Source of the DNA: Pseudomonas aylmerensis
GTDB taxonomy: Bacteria > Pseudomonadota > Gammaproteobacteria > Pseudomonadales > Pseudomonadaceae
NCBI RefSeq assembly: GCF_001702265.1
Contig: NZ_MAUE01000047.1
Coordinates: 1-64,000, forward strand
Direction: 5' to 3'
DNA: 64,000 bases
A program made the position numbers and the translations under genes. A model generated the notes under the pieces. The model saw only the letters and a list, made by a program, of their open reading frames with translations. It had not been told where the DNA came from and searched no databases. Shown here one piece after another: positions 10,920 to 21,459 of the stretch (position 1 is its first letter; every line of letters begins with the position of its first letter).

Positions 10920-13900
10920 TTGAAAGACCTACTGAATTTGCTGAAAAACCAGGGTCAAGTCGAAGAGTTCGACGCCATCCGTATTGGATTGGCATCGCCT
11001 GAGATGATCCGTTCGTGGTCGTTCGGTGAAGTTAAAAAGCCGGAAACCATCAACTACCGTACGTTCAAACCTGAGCGTGACGGCCTGTTCTGCGCCAAGA
11101 TCTTTGGCCCGGTAAAGGATTACGAGTGCCTGTGCGGTAAGTACAAGCGCTTGAAGCACCGTGGTGTGATCTGCGAGAAGTGCGGCGTTGAAGTTGCACT
11201 GGCCAAGGTTCGTCGTGAGCGCATGGCGCACATCGAGCTGGCTTCGCCGGTTGCCCACATCTGGTTCCTGAAATCGCTGCCGTCCCGTATCGGCTTGCTG
11301 ATGGACATGACCCTGCGTGATATCGAACGCGTTCTCTACTTCGAGAGCTATGTCGTTATCGATCCAGGCATGACCACCCTTGAAAAAGGTCAGCTGCTGA
11401 ACGACGAGCAGTACTTCGAAGCGCTGGAAGAATTCGGTGACGATTTCGATGCCCGCATGGGTGCCGAAGCTGTCCGCGAACTGCTGCACGCTATCGACCT
11501 GGAGCACGAGATTGGCCGTCTGCGTGAAGAGATTCCGCAAACCAACTCCGAAACCAAGATCAAGAAGCTGTCCAAGCGTCTGAAGTTGATGGAAGCCTTC
11601 CAGGGTTCCGGCAACCTGCCAGAGTGGATGGTGCTGACCGTTCTGCCGGTTCTGCCGCCAGATCTGCGTCCGCTGGTACCGTTGGATGGTGGTCGTTTCG
11701 CGACTTCCGACCTCAACGACCTGTACCGTCGCGTGATCAACCGTAATAACCGCTTGAAGCGCCTGCTTGACCTGTCCGCTCCGGACATCATCGTGCGCAA
11801 CGAAAAGCGTATGTTGCAAGAAGCTGTCGATGCCTTGCTCGACAACGGTCGTCGTGGCCGCGCTATCACCGGTTCGAACAAGCGTCCTCTGAAATCCTTG
11901 GCTGACATGATCAAGGGTAAGCAAGGTCGTTTCCGTCAGAACTTGCTCGGTAAGCGTGTTGACTACTCCGGTCGTTCGGTAATTACCGTAGGCCCGACCC
12001 TGCGTCTGCACCAGTGCGGTCTGCCGAAGAAGATGGCTCTCGAGCTGTTCAAGCCGTTCATTTTCGGCAAGCTGGAAATGCGCGGTCTCGCGACCACCAT
12101 CAAAGCCGCCAAGAAAATGGTCGAGCGCGAACTGCCAGAGGTTTGGGACGTTCTCGCTGAAGTGATCCGTGAACACCCGGTTCTCCTCAACCGTGCACCG
12201 ACCCTTCACCGTCTGGGTATCCAGGCGTTTGAACCGGTACTGATCGAAGGTAAGGCTATTCAGCTGCACCCGCTGGTCTGTGCTGCGTACAACGCCGACT
12301 TCGACGGCGACCAAATGGCCGTGCACGTACCGCTGACACTGGAAGCCCAGTTGGAAGCGCGCGCGTTGATGATGTCGACCAACAACATTCTGTCGCCAGC
12401 CAACGGTGAGCCAATCATCGTTCCGTCGCAGGACGTTGTACTGGGTCTGTACTACATGACCCGTGAAGCGATCAACGCCAAGGGCGAAGGTCGTGTGTTC
12501 GCTGACCTGCAGGAAGTTGACCGTGTGTTCCGTGCCGGCGAAGCCGCACTGCACGCCAAGGTCAAGGTGCGGATCAACGAAACCGTCAACGACCGTGACG
12601 GCGGCAGCGTGACCAACACCCGTATCGTCGACACCACTGTCGGCCGTGCGCTGTTGTATCAAGTTGTGCCAAAAGGTCTGTCGTACGATGTCGTCAACCT
12701 GCCGATGAAGAAAAAGGCGATCTCCAAGCTGATCAACCAGTGCTACCGCGTGGTTGGTTTGAAAGAGACCGTGATCTTCGCTGACCAGTTGATGTACACC
12801 GGTTTTGCTTATTCGACCATTTCCGGCGTTTCCATCGGCGTTAACGACTTCGTTATCCCGGATGAAAAAGCCCGCATCATCGGTGCAGCCACCGACGAAG
12901 TGAAAGAGATCGAAAGCCAGTACGCCTCCGGCCTGGTAACCCAGGGCGAGAAGTACAACAAGGTGATCGACCTTTGGTCCAAGGCGAACGACGAAGTATC
13001 CAAGGCGATGATGGCCAACCTCTCGAAAGAGAAAGTCATCGACCGCCACGGCGTCGAAGTTGACCAGGAATCCTTCAACTCGATGTACATGATGGCCGAC
13101 TCGGGCGCACGGGGTTCTGCTGCGCAGATCCGTCAGCTCGCCGGTATGCGTGGCCTGATGGCCAAGCCGGACGGTTCCATCATCGAAACGCCGATTACTG
13201 CGAACTTCCGTGAAGGTTTGAGCGTACTTCAGTACTTCATCTCCACTCACGGTGCTCGTAAAGGTCTGGCGGATACCGCGTTGAAAACCGCTAACTCCGG
13301 TTACCTGACGCGTCGTCTGGTAGACGTTGCACAAGATCTGGTTGTAACCGAGATCGATTGCGGCACCGAGCACGGCCTGCTGATGACTCCGCACATTGAA
13401 GGCGGTGACGTTGTAGAGCCGCTGGGTGAGCGCGTATTGGGTCGTGTTATTGCCCGTGACGTATTCAAGCCAGGTACCGAGGAAGTTATTGTTCCTGCCG
13501 GCACTCTGGTCGACGAGAAGTGGGTCGAGTTCATCGAACTCAACAGCATCGACGAAGTGATTGTTCGCTCGCCGATCAGCTGCGAAACCCGCTATGGCAT
13601 TTGCGCCAAGTGCTACGGCCGTGACTTGGCTCGTGGTCACCAGGTGAACATCGGTGAAGCGGTCGGCGTTATCGCTGCCCAGTCCATCGGTGAGCCGGGT
13701 ACCCAGCTGACCATGCGTACGTTCCACATCGGTGGTGCGGCAAGCCGGACCTCCGCAGCTGACAGCGTTCAGGTGAAGAATGGCGGTACCGTCCGTCTGC
13801 ACAACCTGAAGCACGTTGAGCGAGTGGATGGCCACCTGGTTGCTGTGTCCCGTTCCGGTGAGCTGGCAATCGCTGATGACTACGGTCGTGAGCGTGAGCG

Positions 13901-15119
13901 CTACAAGCTGCCGTACGGTGCTGTGATCTCGGTTAAAGAAGGTGACAAGGTCGACGCTGGCGCAATCGTGGCCAAGTGGGATCCGCACACTCACCCAATC
14001 GTTACCGAAATGAAAGGTACCGTGACCTACGTGGGCATGGAAGAAGGCATCACGATCAAGCGTCAGACTGACGAATTGACCGGTATGACCAACATTGAAG
14101 TACTCGACGCGAAAGATCGTCCAGCTGCCGGTAAAGACATCCGTCCTGCTGTGAAGATGGTCGATGACAACGGCAAGGACTTGTTGCTGCCAGGCACTGA
14201 CGTAATCGCTCAGTACTTCCTGCCGGCCAACGCCCTGGTCGGTGTAGCGGATGGTGCGAAGATCGCGATCGGTGATGTTATCGCGCGTATCCCGCAAGAA
14301 ACTTCGAAGACCCGTGACATCACCGGTGGTCTGCCGCGTGTTGCCGACTTGTTCGAAGCTCGTCGTCCGAAAGAAGCGTCGATTCTGGCTGAAGTCAGCG
14401 GTACCATCGCGTTCGGTAAAGAGACCAAGGGCAAGCGCCGTCTGGTCATTACCCCGAACGACGGTAGCGATCCGTATGAAGAGCTGATTCCGAAGTGGCG
14501 TCACCTGAACGTGTTCGAAGGCGAACAGGTAAACCGCGGCGAAGTTATCTCCGACGGTCCAAGCGATCCACACGACATCCTGCGTCTGCTGGGTGTGAGT
14601 GCGCTGGCCAAGTACATCGTTAACGAGATCCAGGACGTTTACCGCCTGCAAGGCGTGAAGATCAACGATAAGCACATCGAGACCATCCTGCGTCAGATGC
14701 TGCGTAAAGTTGAAATCGCTGAGTCTGGCGATTCCAGTTTCATCAAGGGCGACCAGATGGAATTGACTCACGTGCTGGTGGAAAACGAGCGCCTGACGAA
14801 CGAAGAGAAATTCGTTTCCAAGTTCACTCGCGTGCTGCTGGGTATCACCAAGGCGTCGTTGTCCACTGAGTCGTTCATCTCGGCGGCCTCCTTCCAGGAG
14901 ACCACTCGCGTACTGACCGAAGCAGCGGTAACCGGCAAGCGCGATTACCTGCGCGGTCTGAAAGAAAACGTGGTCGTGGGTCGTCTGATCCCGGCAGGTA
15001 CCGGTTTGGCTTACCACAGCGAGCGCAAGCGCCGCCGTGATGCTGACAAGCCGCTGCGCGTAAGCGCCAGTGAAGTGGAAGCTGCACTGACCGAAGCGCT
15101 GAACTCTAGCGGTAACTGA
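10920..15119 (+). CDS. rpoC: DNA-directed RNA polymerase subunit beta'
   Basis: RpoC supplies the active-site magnesium loop NADFDGD (458-464) with its three aspartates intact. The N-terminal zinc site (CLCGKY and CEKCGVEV, about 70-90) and the second zinc site (CETRYGICAKCYG) are both complete. The length of 1399 residues is usual. Translation starts at a TTG with a strong AGGAGG site 6 bp upstream, preserving the family start KDLLNLLKNQ. Confidence 0.99.
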   Translation: MKDLLNLLKNQGQVEEFDAIRIGLASPEMIRSWSFGEVKKPETINYRTFKPERDGLFCAKIFGPVKDYECLCGKYKRLKHRGVICEKCGVEVALAKVRRERMAHIELASPVAHIWFLKSLPSRIGLLMDMTLRDIERVLYFESYVVIDPGMTTLEKGQLLNDEQYFEALEEFGDDFDARMGAEAVRELLHAIDLEHEIGRLREEIPQTNSETKIKKLSKRLKLMEAFQGSGNLPEWMVLTVLPVLPPDLRPLVPLDGGRFATSDLNDLYRRVINRNNRLKRLLDLSAPDIIVRNEKRMLQEAVDALLDNGRRGRAITGSNKRPLKSLADMIKGKQGRFRQNLLGKRVDYSGRSVITVGPTLRLHQCGLPKKMALELFKPFIFGKLEMRGLATTIKAAKKMVERELPEVWDVLAEVIREHPVLLNRAPTLHRLGIQAFEPVLIEGKAIQLHPLVCAAYNADFDGDQMAVHVPLTLEAQLEARALMMSTNNILSPANGEPIIVPSQDVVLGLYYMTREAINAKGEGRVFADLQEVDRVFRAGEAALHAKVKVRINETVNDRDGGSVTNTRIVDTTVGRALLYQVVPKGLSYDVVNLPMKKKAISKLINQCYRVVGLKETVIFADQLMYTGFAYSTISGVSIGVNDFVIPDEKARIIGAATDEVKEIESQYASGLVTQGEKYNKVIDLWSKANDEVSKAMMANLSKEKVIDRHGVEVDQESFNSMYMMADSGARGSAAQIRQLAGMRGLMAKPDGSIIETPITANFREGLSVLQYFISTHGARKGLADTALKTANSGYLTRRLVDVAQDLVVTEIDCGTEHGLLMTPHIEGGDVVEPLGERVLGRVIARDVFKPGTEEVIVPAGTLVDEKWVEFIELNSIDEVIVRSPISCETRYGICAKCYGRDLARGHQVNIGEAVGVIAAQSIGEPGTQLTMRTFHIGGAASRTSAADSVQVKNGGTVRLHNLKHVERVDGHLVAVSRSGELAIADDYGRERERYKLPYGAVISVKEGDKVDAGAIVAKWDPHTHPIVTEMKGTVTYVGMEEGITIKRQTDELTGMTNIEVLDAKDRPAAGKDIRPAVKMVDDNGKDLLLPGTDVIAQYFLPANALVGVADGAKIAIGDVIARIPQETSKTRDITGGLPRVADLFEARRPKEASILAEVSGTIAFGKETKGKRRLVITPNDGSDPYEELIPKWRHLNVFEGEQVNRGEVISDGPSDPHDILRLLGVSALAKYIVNEIQDVYRLQGVKINDKHIETILRQMLRKVEIAESGDSSFIKGDQMELTHVLVENERLTNEEKFVSKFTRVLLGITKASLSTESFISAASFQETTRVLTEAAVTGKRDYLRGLKENVVVGRLIPAGTGLAYHSERKRRRDADKPLRVSASEVEAALTEALNSSGN

Positions 15120-15216
15120 GTTCTGCGATAAATAAGTCTGGGCCCTGGCAGCCCCCATTCGTCGGATCGAGGCAATTTTGTCGCGGTTCGATGAGAGGGG
15201 AGGTCGGGGCCTTGCC

Positions 15217-15245
15217 TTGACTGGGGACAAGATCCTCTTTAGACT
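15217..15245 (+). promoter_or_regulatory. Promoter of the str operon (rpsL-rpsG-fusA-tuf)
   Basis: TTGACT (15217-15222) and TAGACT (15240-15245) are exactly 17 bp apart in the 217-bp gap between rpoC and rpsL. The transcript would have a leader of about 85 nt before rpsL. Confidence 0.7.
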
Positions 15246-15336
15246 CTTGTACCCCTAAATTTGGCGGGAATTCGTTCCTGCCATTTTGCTTTTCTTGCAA
15301 GACAATAGCGTCGCAAGACAACAGTGGAGCTAGTAG

Positions 15337-15708
15337 ATGGCAACTATCAACCAGCTGGTACGTCAGCCGCGTAAGCGTATCGTCGAGAAATCCGACGTAC
15401 CTGCGCTGCAGAACTGCCCGCAACGTCGTGGCGTATGCACTCGCGTGTATACCACTACGCCGAAAAAACCTAACTCGGCACTGCGTAAAGTATGCCGTGT
15501 GCGTCTGACCAACGGTTTCGAGGTTTCCTCGTACATCGGTGGTGAAGGCCACAACCTGCAAGAGCACAGCGTGGTACTGATCCGCGGCGGTCGTGTAAAA
15601 GACTTGCCAGGTGTTCGTTACCACACCGTACGCGGCTCCTTGGATACTTCCGGCGTTAAAGGTCGTAACCAGGGTCGTTCGAAGTACGGTACCAAGAAGC
15701 CTAAGTAG
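15337..15708 (+). CDS. rpsL: 30S ribosomal protein S12
   Basis: S12 sits at the decoding centre and controls fidelity. The 123-residue protein has the conserved TTPKKPNSALRKV loop with both lysines (42 and 43) and the RVKDLPGVRYH loop, so it is the streptomycin-sensitive wild type at the classic positions. It is the first gene of the str operon and follows its own promoter. Confidence 0.99.
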   Translation: MATINQLVRQPRKRIVEKSDVPALQNCPQRRGVCTRVYTTTPKKPNSALRKVCRVRLTNGFEVSSYIGGEGHNLQEHSVVLIRGGRVKDLPGVRYHTVRGSLDTSGVKGRNQGRSKYGTKKPK

Positions 15709-15826
15709 TAGCGGCTTTTTGTAAAACTGAATCATCTTATTTTCTGAGTCGATAAGAGTAAGGTCGGAGGCGTCCCGAAAGGGCACCGATTCCGAGCGAA
15801 CCTGAAGACCGTTTGAGGGCTTATCC

Positions 15827-16297
15827 ATGCCAAGAAGACGCGTAGCAGCCAAGCGCGAAGTGCTTGACGATCCAAAATACGGAAGCCAAATTCTGGCCAA
15901 GTTCATGAACCACGTGATGGAAAGCGGCAAGAAAGCCGTTGCCGAGCGTATCGTTTATGGCGCGCTGGAAAAGGTTAAAGAACGCAAGAACAGCGACCCC
16001 CTGGAAATCTTCGAGAAAGCTCTCGACGCCATCGCTCCGCTGGTCGAAGTGAAGTCGCGCCGTGTAGGCGGTGCTACTTACCAGGTTCCGGTTGAAGTTC
16101 GTCCGTCCCGTCGTAACGCTCTGGCAATGCGCTGGTTGGTAGACTTCGCCCGTAAGCGCGGCGAGAAGTCTATGGCTCTGCGTTTGGCTGGCGAACTGTT
16201 GGACGCTGCTGAAGGTAAAGGTGCTGCTGTTAAGAAGCGTGAAGACGTGCACCGTATGGCTGAAGCTAACAAAGCTTTCTCGCACTACCGCTTCTAA
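15827..16297 (+). CDS. rpsG: 30S ribosomal protein S7
   Basis: S7 nucleates folding of the 16S rRNA 3' domain. The 156 residues begin [13 protein letters not shown] and contain the [19 protein letters not shown] signature. The 118-bp space between rpsL and rpsG could fold and corresponds to the place where S7 represses its operon in E. coli; I could not identify the site with confidence. Confidence 0.99.
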
Positions 16298-16327
16298 TCT
16301 TAGCTTCACTAATTTTGCGAGGGCTTT

Positions 16328-18433
16328 ATGGCTCGTACTACTCCGATTAGCCGCTACCGTAACATCGGTATCGTTGCTCACGTGGATGCTGGTAAAACCA
16401 CCACCACCGAGCGCGTACTGTTTTACACCGGCAAAAGTCACAAAATGGGCGAGGTGCATGATGGCGCCGCGACCACAGACTGGATGGTTCAGGAGCAGGA
16501 GCGTGGTATTACCATTACTTCTGCTGCTATTACCGCCTTCTGGAAAGGTTCCGAGAAGCAGTACAAGGATGAGCACCGCTTCAACGTAATCGATACCCCG
16601 GGCCACGTAGACTTCACCATTGAAGTTGAGCGTTCCCTGCGCGTACTCGACGGCGCTGTCGTTGTGTTCTGTGGTACTTCGGGTGTTGAGCCTCAGTCGG
16701 AAACCGTATGGCGTCAAGCCAACAAATACGGCGTTCCACGTCTTGTTTACGTAAACAAGATGGACCGTGCTGGTGCCAACTTCCTGCGCGTGATCGGTCA
16801 GATCAAGCAGCGTCTGGGTCACACCCCGGTGCCAATCCAATTGGCCATCGGTTCCGAAGACAACTTCCAGGGTCAGATCGATCTGATCAACATGGAAGCT
16901 GTTTATTGGAATGACGCTGACAAAGGTATGGTCCCTGTTCGCAAGCCTATCCCTGCAGAACTGCAGGAACTGGCTGACGAATGGCGCAATAACATGGTTG
17001 AGGCTGCTGCCGAAGCCAGCGAAGAGCTGATGAACAAGTACCTCGAAGGTGAAGAACTCACCAACGCGGAAATCAAGGCCGCTCTGCGTCAGCGTACTAT
17101 CGCTGGTGAGATCGTCTTGGCTGTTTGCGGTTCTTCCTTCAAGAACAAGGGTGTTCCCCTGGTTCTCGACGCCGTTATCGACTACCTGCCTGCCCCAACT
17201 GACATTCCTGCTATCAAGGGTACCAACCCTGATAACGAGGAAGAAGAGATGGAGCGTCACGCCGATGACAGCGAGCCGTTCTCGGCTCTGGCGTTCAAGA
17301 TCGCTACTGACCCATTCGTGGGTACTTTGACCTTCGTCCGCGTTTACTCGGGCGTGTTGGCCTCCGGCGACGGCGTGATCAACTCGGTTAAAGGCAAGAA
17401 AGAGCGCGTGGGTCGTATGGTGCAAATGCACGCAAACGCCCGTGAAGAGATCAAGGAAGTACGCGCTGGTGACATCGCGGCCCTGATCGGCATGAAGGAC
17501 GTCACCACTGGTGAGACTTTGTGCGACGCTGCTAAGCCAATCATCCTGGTTCGCATGGACTTCCCGGAGCCGGTTATTTCGGTTGCCGTTGAGCCTAAGA
17601 CCAAGGATGACCAGGAAAAAATGGGTATCGCTCTGGGCAAACTTGCTCAGGAAGATCCATCTTTCCGCGTCAAGACTGATGAAGAGACTGGTCAAACGAT
17701 CATCTCCGGCATGGGCGAGTTGCACCTGGACATCCTGGTTGACCGGATGCGCCGTGAGTTCAACGTCGAAGCCAACATCGGTAAGCCTCAGGTTTCCTAT
17801 CGTGAGCGCATCACGAAGAACTGTGAAATCGAAGGCAAGTTCGTTCGTCAGTCCGGCGGTCGTGGTCAGTTCGGTCACTGCTGGATCCGTTTTGCTCCTG
17901 CTGACGAAGGTCAGGAAGGTCTGCAATTCGTGAACGAAGTAGTTGGTGGTGTTGTTCCTAAGGAATACATCCCGGCTATCCAGAAGGGTATCGAAGAGCA
18001 GATGAAGAACGGTGTTGTTGCCGGCTATCCGCTGATCGGCCTGAAAGCAACCGTTTTTGACGGTTCTTACCACGACGTCGACTCCAACGAGATGGCGTTT
18101 AAGGTGGCTGCTTCCATGGCAACCAAGCAACTGGCCCAGAAGGGCGGTGGTGAGTTGCTTGAGCCAATCATGGCGGTAGAAGTTGTTACACCTGAAGACT
18201 ATATGGGTGATGTCATGGGCGACCTTAACCGTCGTCGCGGCATGATCTTGGGTATGGAAGACACGGTTTCCGGCAAAGTGATTCGCGCCGAGGTTCCGTT
18301 GGGTGAGATGTTCGGTTACGCGACCGACGTTCGCTCCATGTCCCAGGGTCGCGCAAGCTACTCTATGGAATTCAAAAAATACAACACAGCTCCGGCGCAC
18401 ATCGCTGAAACTGTATCCAAAAAACAAGGCTGA
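16328..18433 (+). CDS. fusA: Elongation factor G
   Basis: EF-G drives ribosomal translocation using GTP. The 701-residue protein has the G1 loop AHVDAGKT (17-24), the switch region with RGITITSAA, DTPGHVDFT and NKMDRAGA, followed by domains II-V. It lies 30 bp after rpsG and 30 bp before tuf in the str operon. Pseudomonads often carry a second EF-G gene elsewhere, so this one would be fusA1. Confidence 0.98.
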   Translation: MARTTPISRYRNIGIVAHVDAGKTTTTERVLFYTGKSHKMGEVHDGAATTDWMVQEQERGITITSAAITAFWKGSEKQYKDEHRFNVIDTPGHVDFTIEVERSLRVLDGAVVVFCGTSGVEPQSETVWRQANKYGVPRLVYVNKMDRAGANFLRVIGQIKQRLGHTPVPIQLAIGSEDNFQGQIDLINMEAVYWNDADKGMVPVRKPIPAELQELADEWRNNMVEAAAEASEELMNKYLEGEELTNAEIKAALRQRTIAGEIVLAVCGSSFKNKGVPLVLDAVIDYLPAPTDIPAIKGTNPDNEEEEMERHADDSEPFSALAFKIATDPFVGTLTFVRVYSGVLASGDGVINSVKGKKERVGRMVQMHANAREEIKEVRAGDIAALIGMKDVTTGETLCDAAKPIILVRMDFPEPVISVAVEPKTKDDQEKMGIALGKLAQEDPSFRVKTDEETGQTIISGMGELHLDILVDRMRREFNVEANIGKPQVSYRERITKNCEIEGKFVRQSGGRGQFGHCWIRFAPADEGQEGLQFVNEVVGGVVPKEYIPAIQKGIEEQMKNGVVAGYPLIGLKATVFDGSYHDVDSNEMAFKVAASMATKQLAQKGGGELLEPIMAVEVVTPEDYMGDVMGDLNRRRGMILGMEDTVSGKVIRAEVPLGEMFGYATDVRSMSQGRASYSMEFKKYNTAPAHIAETVSKKQG

Positions 18434-18463
18434 TTCAGTCCTTTAGGCAAGGAGTTAATTGTC

Positions 18464-19657
18464 GTGGCTAAAGAAAAATTTGATCGTTCCCTACCGCACG
18501 TAAACGTTGGCACCATCGGCCACGTTGACCACGGTAAAACCACTCTGACCGCTGCTCTGACTCGCGTCTGCTCCGAAGTTTTCGGTTCGGCTCGTGTTGA
18601 CTTCGACAAGATCGACAGCGCACCAGAAGAAAAAGCTCGTGGTATCACCATCAACACCGCGCACGTTGAGTACAACTCGACTATTCGTCACTACGCTCAC
18701 GTTGACTGCCCAGGTCACGCTGACTACGTGAAGAACATGATCACTGGTGCTGCCCAGATGGACGGCGCGATCCTGGTTTGCTCGGCCGCTGATGGTCCGA
18801 TGCCACAAACCCGTGAGCACATCCTGCTGTCCCGTCAGGTAGGCGTTCCGTACATCGTGGTTTTCCTGAACAAGGCTGACCTGGTAGACGACGCTGAGCT
18901 GCTGGAACTGGTTGAGATGGAAGTGCGCGATCTGCTGAGCACTTACGACTTCCCAGGCGACGACACTCCGATCATCATCGGTTCTGCTCGTATGGCTCTG
19001 GAAGGTAACGACGAAAACGAAATGGGCACCACTGCCGTTCGTAAACTGGTTGAAACTCTGGACACCTACATCCCAGAACCAGTTCGTCTGACCGACAAGC
19101 CGTTCCTGATGCCAATCGAAGACGTATTCTCGATCTCCGGTCGCGGTACTGTTGTGACTGGTCGTATCGAGCGCGGTATCGTTCGCGTTCAAGATCCACT
19201 GGAAATCGTTGGTCTGCGTGACACCACCGTCACCACCTGCACCGGTGTTGAAATGTTCCGCAAACTGCTCGACGAAGGTCGTGCTGGCGAGAACTGCGGC
19301 GTTCTGCTGCGTGGTACCAAGCGTGACGACGTTGAGCGTGGCCAGGTTCTGGTTAAGCCGGGTTCGGTTAAGCCGCACACCAAGTTCACCGCAGAAGTTT
19401 ACGTTCTGAGCAAAGAAGAAGGCGGCCGTCATACTCCGTTCTTCAAAGGCTACCGTCCACAGTTCTACTTCCGTACTACTGACGTGACTGGTAACTGCGA
19501 ACTGCCAGAAGGCGTTGAAATGGTAATGCCAGGCGATAACATTCAAATGACTGTTACCCTGATCAAAACCATCGCGATGGAAGACGGTCTGCGCTTCGCA
19601 ATCCGCGAAGGCGGCCGTACCGTTGGTGCTGGCGTTGTAGCTAAAATCATCGAGTAA
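18464..19657 (+). CDS. tuf: Elongation factor Tu
   Basis: EF-Tu delivers aminoacyl-tRNA to the ribosome. The 397-residue protein has G1 GHVDHGKT (19-26), RGITINTAHVEY, DCPGHADY and NKADLVDD. It starts at a GTG with AAGGAG upstream. It is the last gene of the str operon and ends at a strong terminator. It is the only tuf copy in the window; the second copy often found next to tRNA-Thr is absent there. Confidence 0.98.
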   Translation: MAKEKFDRSLPHVNVGTIGHVDHGKTTLTAALTRVCSEVFGSARVDFDKIDSAPEEKARGITINTAHVEYNSTIRHYAHVDCPGHADYVKNMITGAAQMDGAILVCSAADGPMPQTREHILLSRQVGVPYIVVFLNKADLVDDAELLELVEMEVRDLLSTYDFPGDDTPIIIGSARMALEGNDENEMGTTAVRKLVETLDTYIPEPVRLTDKPFLMPIEDVFSISGRGTVVTGRIERGIVRVQDPLEIVGLRDTTVTTCTGVEMFRKLLDEGRAGENCGVLLRGTKRDDVERGQVLVKPGSVKPHTKFTAEVYVLSKEEGGRHTPFFKGYRPQFYFRTTDVTGNCELPEGVEMVMPGDNIQMTVTLIKTIAMEDGLRFAIREGGRTVGAGVVAKIIE

Positions 19658-19691
19658 TTATCTCTTCTGAGATAGCTCGATTTTTTGATAA

Positions 19692-19718
19692 GGCCCCCGC
19701 TTAGCGGGGGCCTTTTTT
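19692..19718 (+). terminator. Rho-independent terminator after tuf
   Basis: A perfect 9-bp GC-rich stem (GGCCCCCGC with GCGGGGGCC), TTA loop and six T residues. It ends the str operon seven bases before the S10 promoter begins. Confidence 0.92.
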
Positions 19719-19724
19719 ATTGGG

Positions 19725-19753
19725 TTGACACCTATCTGGGGCGTCTATAGAAT
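19725..19753 (+). promoter_or_regulatory. Promoter of the S10 operon
   Basis: A perfect TTGACA (19725-19730) and TAGAAT (19748-19753, within TATAGAAT) are 17 bp apart. It lies right behind the tuf terminator and 62 bp before rpsJ, so the S10 leader is short and shows none of the long hairpins known for L4 control in E. coli. Confidence 0.85.
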
Positions 19754-19815
19754 TGCGCCTCCTTTTAACGGGCGTATTGCGCTCGCTGGGAATAGCAGCC
19801 GGAGTCTGAAATCCA

Positions 19816-20127
19816 ATGCAAAATCAGCAAATCCGTATCAGGTTGAAGGCTTTTGACCATCGCCTGATCGACCAATCCACCCAGGAAATCGTGGAAACCG
19901 CGAAGCGTACTGGTGCTCAAGTGCGTGGTCCAATTCCACTGCCTACCCGTAAAGAGCGGTTCACCGTTCTGGTCTCCCCGCACGTCAACAAAGACGCGCG
20001 TGACCAGTACGAGATCCGTACTCATAAGCGCGTACTGGACATCGTCCAGCCAACGGATAAAACCGTTGATGCACTTATGAAGCTCGATCTGGCGGCCGGT
20101 GTGGAAGTACAGATCAGCCTCGGCTAA
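19816..20127 (+). CDS. rpsJ: 30S ribosomal protein S10 / NusE
   Basis: S10 is part of the 30S head and, as NusE, links NusG and ribosomes to RNA polymerase. The 103-residue sequence contains [13 protein letters not shown] and the [15 protein letters not shown] loop of the family. It is the first gene of the S10 operon, with rplC 81 bp downstream. Confidence 0.99.
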
Positions 20128-20208
20128 GACTTGGGTCTTAGTCGTGTAACGCTCTGAAATGGGCGGCCATAGCGGGTGAAAGCCCCGTACACTCATGAGG
20201 TTTACAAC

Positions 20209-20844
20209 ATGACTATTGGTGTAGTCGGTCGTAAATGCGGTATGACCCGTATTTTCACCGAAGAAGGTGTCTCCATTCCGGTCACGGTCATTGAGATCGA
20301 GCCGAATCGCGTCACCCAGTTCAAAACTGAAGAAACCGATGGCTATCGTGCAGTGCAAGTCACTGTCGGCGAGCGTCGTGCTTCGCGCGTGACTGCTGCT
20401 CAAGCAGGTCACTTCGCTAAAGCAAACGTTGCAGCTGGTCGCACTGTTATGGAGTTCCGTCTCGAAGACGGCGACTACCAGGCTGGCGATCTGATCAACG
20501 CTGAAATCTTCGCCGCTGGTCAACTGGTTGATGTAACCGGTCAGTCCAAAGGTAAAGGCTTCCAGGGTACGATCAAGCGTTGGAATTTCCGTGGCCAAGA
20601 CAACACTCACGGTAACTCCGTTTCCCACCGCGTCCCGGGCTCTATTGGCCAGTGCCAGACTCCTGGTCGTGTATTCAAGGGCAAAAAAATGTCCGGTCAT
20701 ATGGGCGCTGAGCGCGTGACCGTGCAGTCCCTCGAAGTAGTGCGCGTCGACGCTGAACGCAATCTGTTGTTGGTCAAGGGTGCTGTTCCTGGCGCTACTG
20801 GCGGCAACCTGGTTGTACGTCCAGCGGCCAAGGCTCGCGGTTAA
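20209..20844 (+). CDS. rplC: 50S ribosomal protein L3
   Basis: L3 is an early assembly protein reaching toward the peptidyl transferase centre. The 211-residue protein starts MTIGVVGRKCGMTRIF; an upstream in-frame start at 20176 would add 11 residues not seen in L3. The conserved GKGFQGTIKRWNF and GSIGQCQTPGRVFKGKKM segments are present, including the glutamine that PrmB methylates in E. coli. Confidence 0.98.
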   Translation: MTIGVVGRKCGMTRIFTEEGVSIPVTVIEIEPNRVTQFKTEETDGYRAVQVTVGERRASRVTAAQAGHFAKANVAAGRTVMEFRLEDGDYQAGDLINAEIFAAGQLVDVTGQSKGKGFQGTIKRWNFRGQDNTHGNSVSHRVPGSIGQCQTPGRVFKGKKMSGHMGAERVTVQSLEVVRVDAERNLLLVKGAVPGATGGNLVVRPAAKARG

Positions 20845-20856
20845 GGGGAAGCTGAC

Positions 20857-21459
20857 ATGCAATTAAATGTAAATGACGCTCAAGCGATCGAAGTTTCCGA
20901 ACTGACATTTGGCGGCGAATTCAACGAGACGCTGGTTCACCAAGCAGTCGTGGCCTACATGGCCGGCGGCCGTCAAGGTAGCAAGCAGCAAAAGACCCGT
21001 TCCGACGTACGTGGTGGCGGTAAGCGCCCTTGGCGTCAGAAAGGTACTGGCCGTGCTCGTGCCGGTACTATCCGTAGCCCAATCTGGCGTGGCGGCGGTA
21101 CCACTTTCGCAGCTCGTCCACAGGATCACTCTCAGAAGCTCAACAAGAAGATGTATCGCGCAGCACTGCGCTCCATCCTTGCTGAGCTCGTGCGTACTGA
21201 TCGTCTGGTTGTGGTTCAGGACTTCGCTGTTGAAAGCCCGAAAACCAAAGATCTGCTGGGCAAGCTGAACAACATGAGCCTGACCGACGTTTTGATCGTG
21301 TCTGAAGCTGTTGATCAGAACCTGTACCTGGCTGCTCGCAACCTGCCACACGTTGATGTACGTGACGTGCAAGGTTCCGATCCAGTTAGTCTGATCGCAT
21401 ACGACAAGGTGTTGATCACCGTGTCGGCCGTGAAGAAATTCGAGGAGCTGCTGGGATGA
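20857..21459 (+). CDS. rplD: 50S ribosomal protein L4
   Basis: L4 lines the peptide exit tunnel with a long loop (about 45-95) that includes the [18 protein letters not shown] motif. In E. coli it also represses the S10 operon; no matching leader structure is seen here. The 200-residue gene overlaps rplW by 4 bp (ATGA). Confidence 0.98.

Noticed and set aside
15337..15708. Streptomycin-resistance substitution in S12
   Set aside because: Lys42, Lys43 and the RVKDLPG loop are wild type.
15821..18427. An 868-codon open frame opposite rpsG and fusA
   Set aside because: Same explanation as for rpoB; it spans two sense genes and has no recognisable domain.
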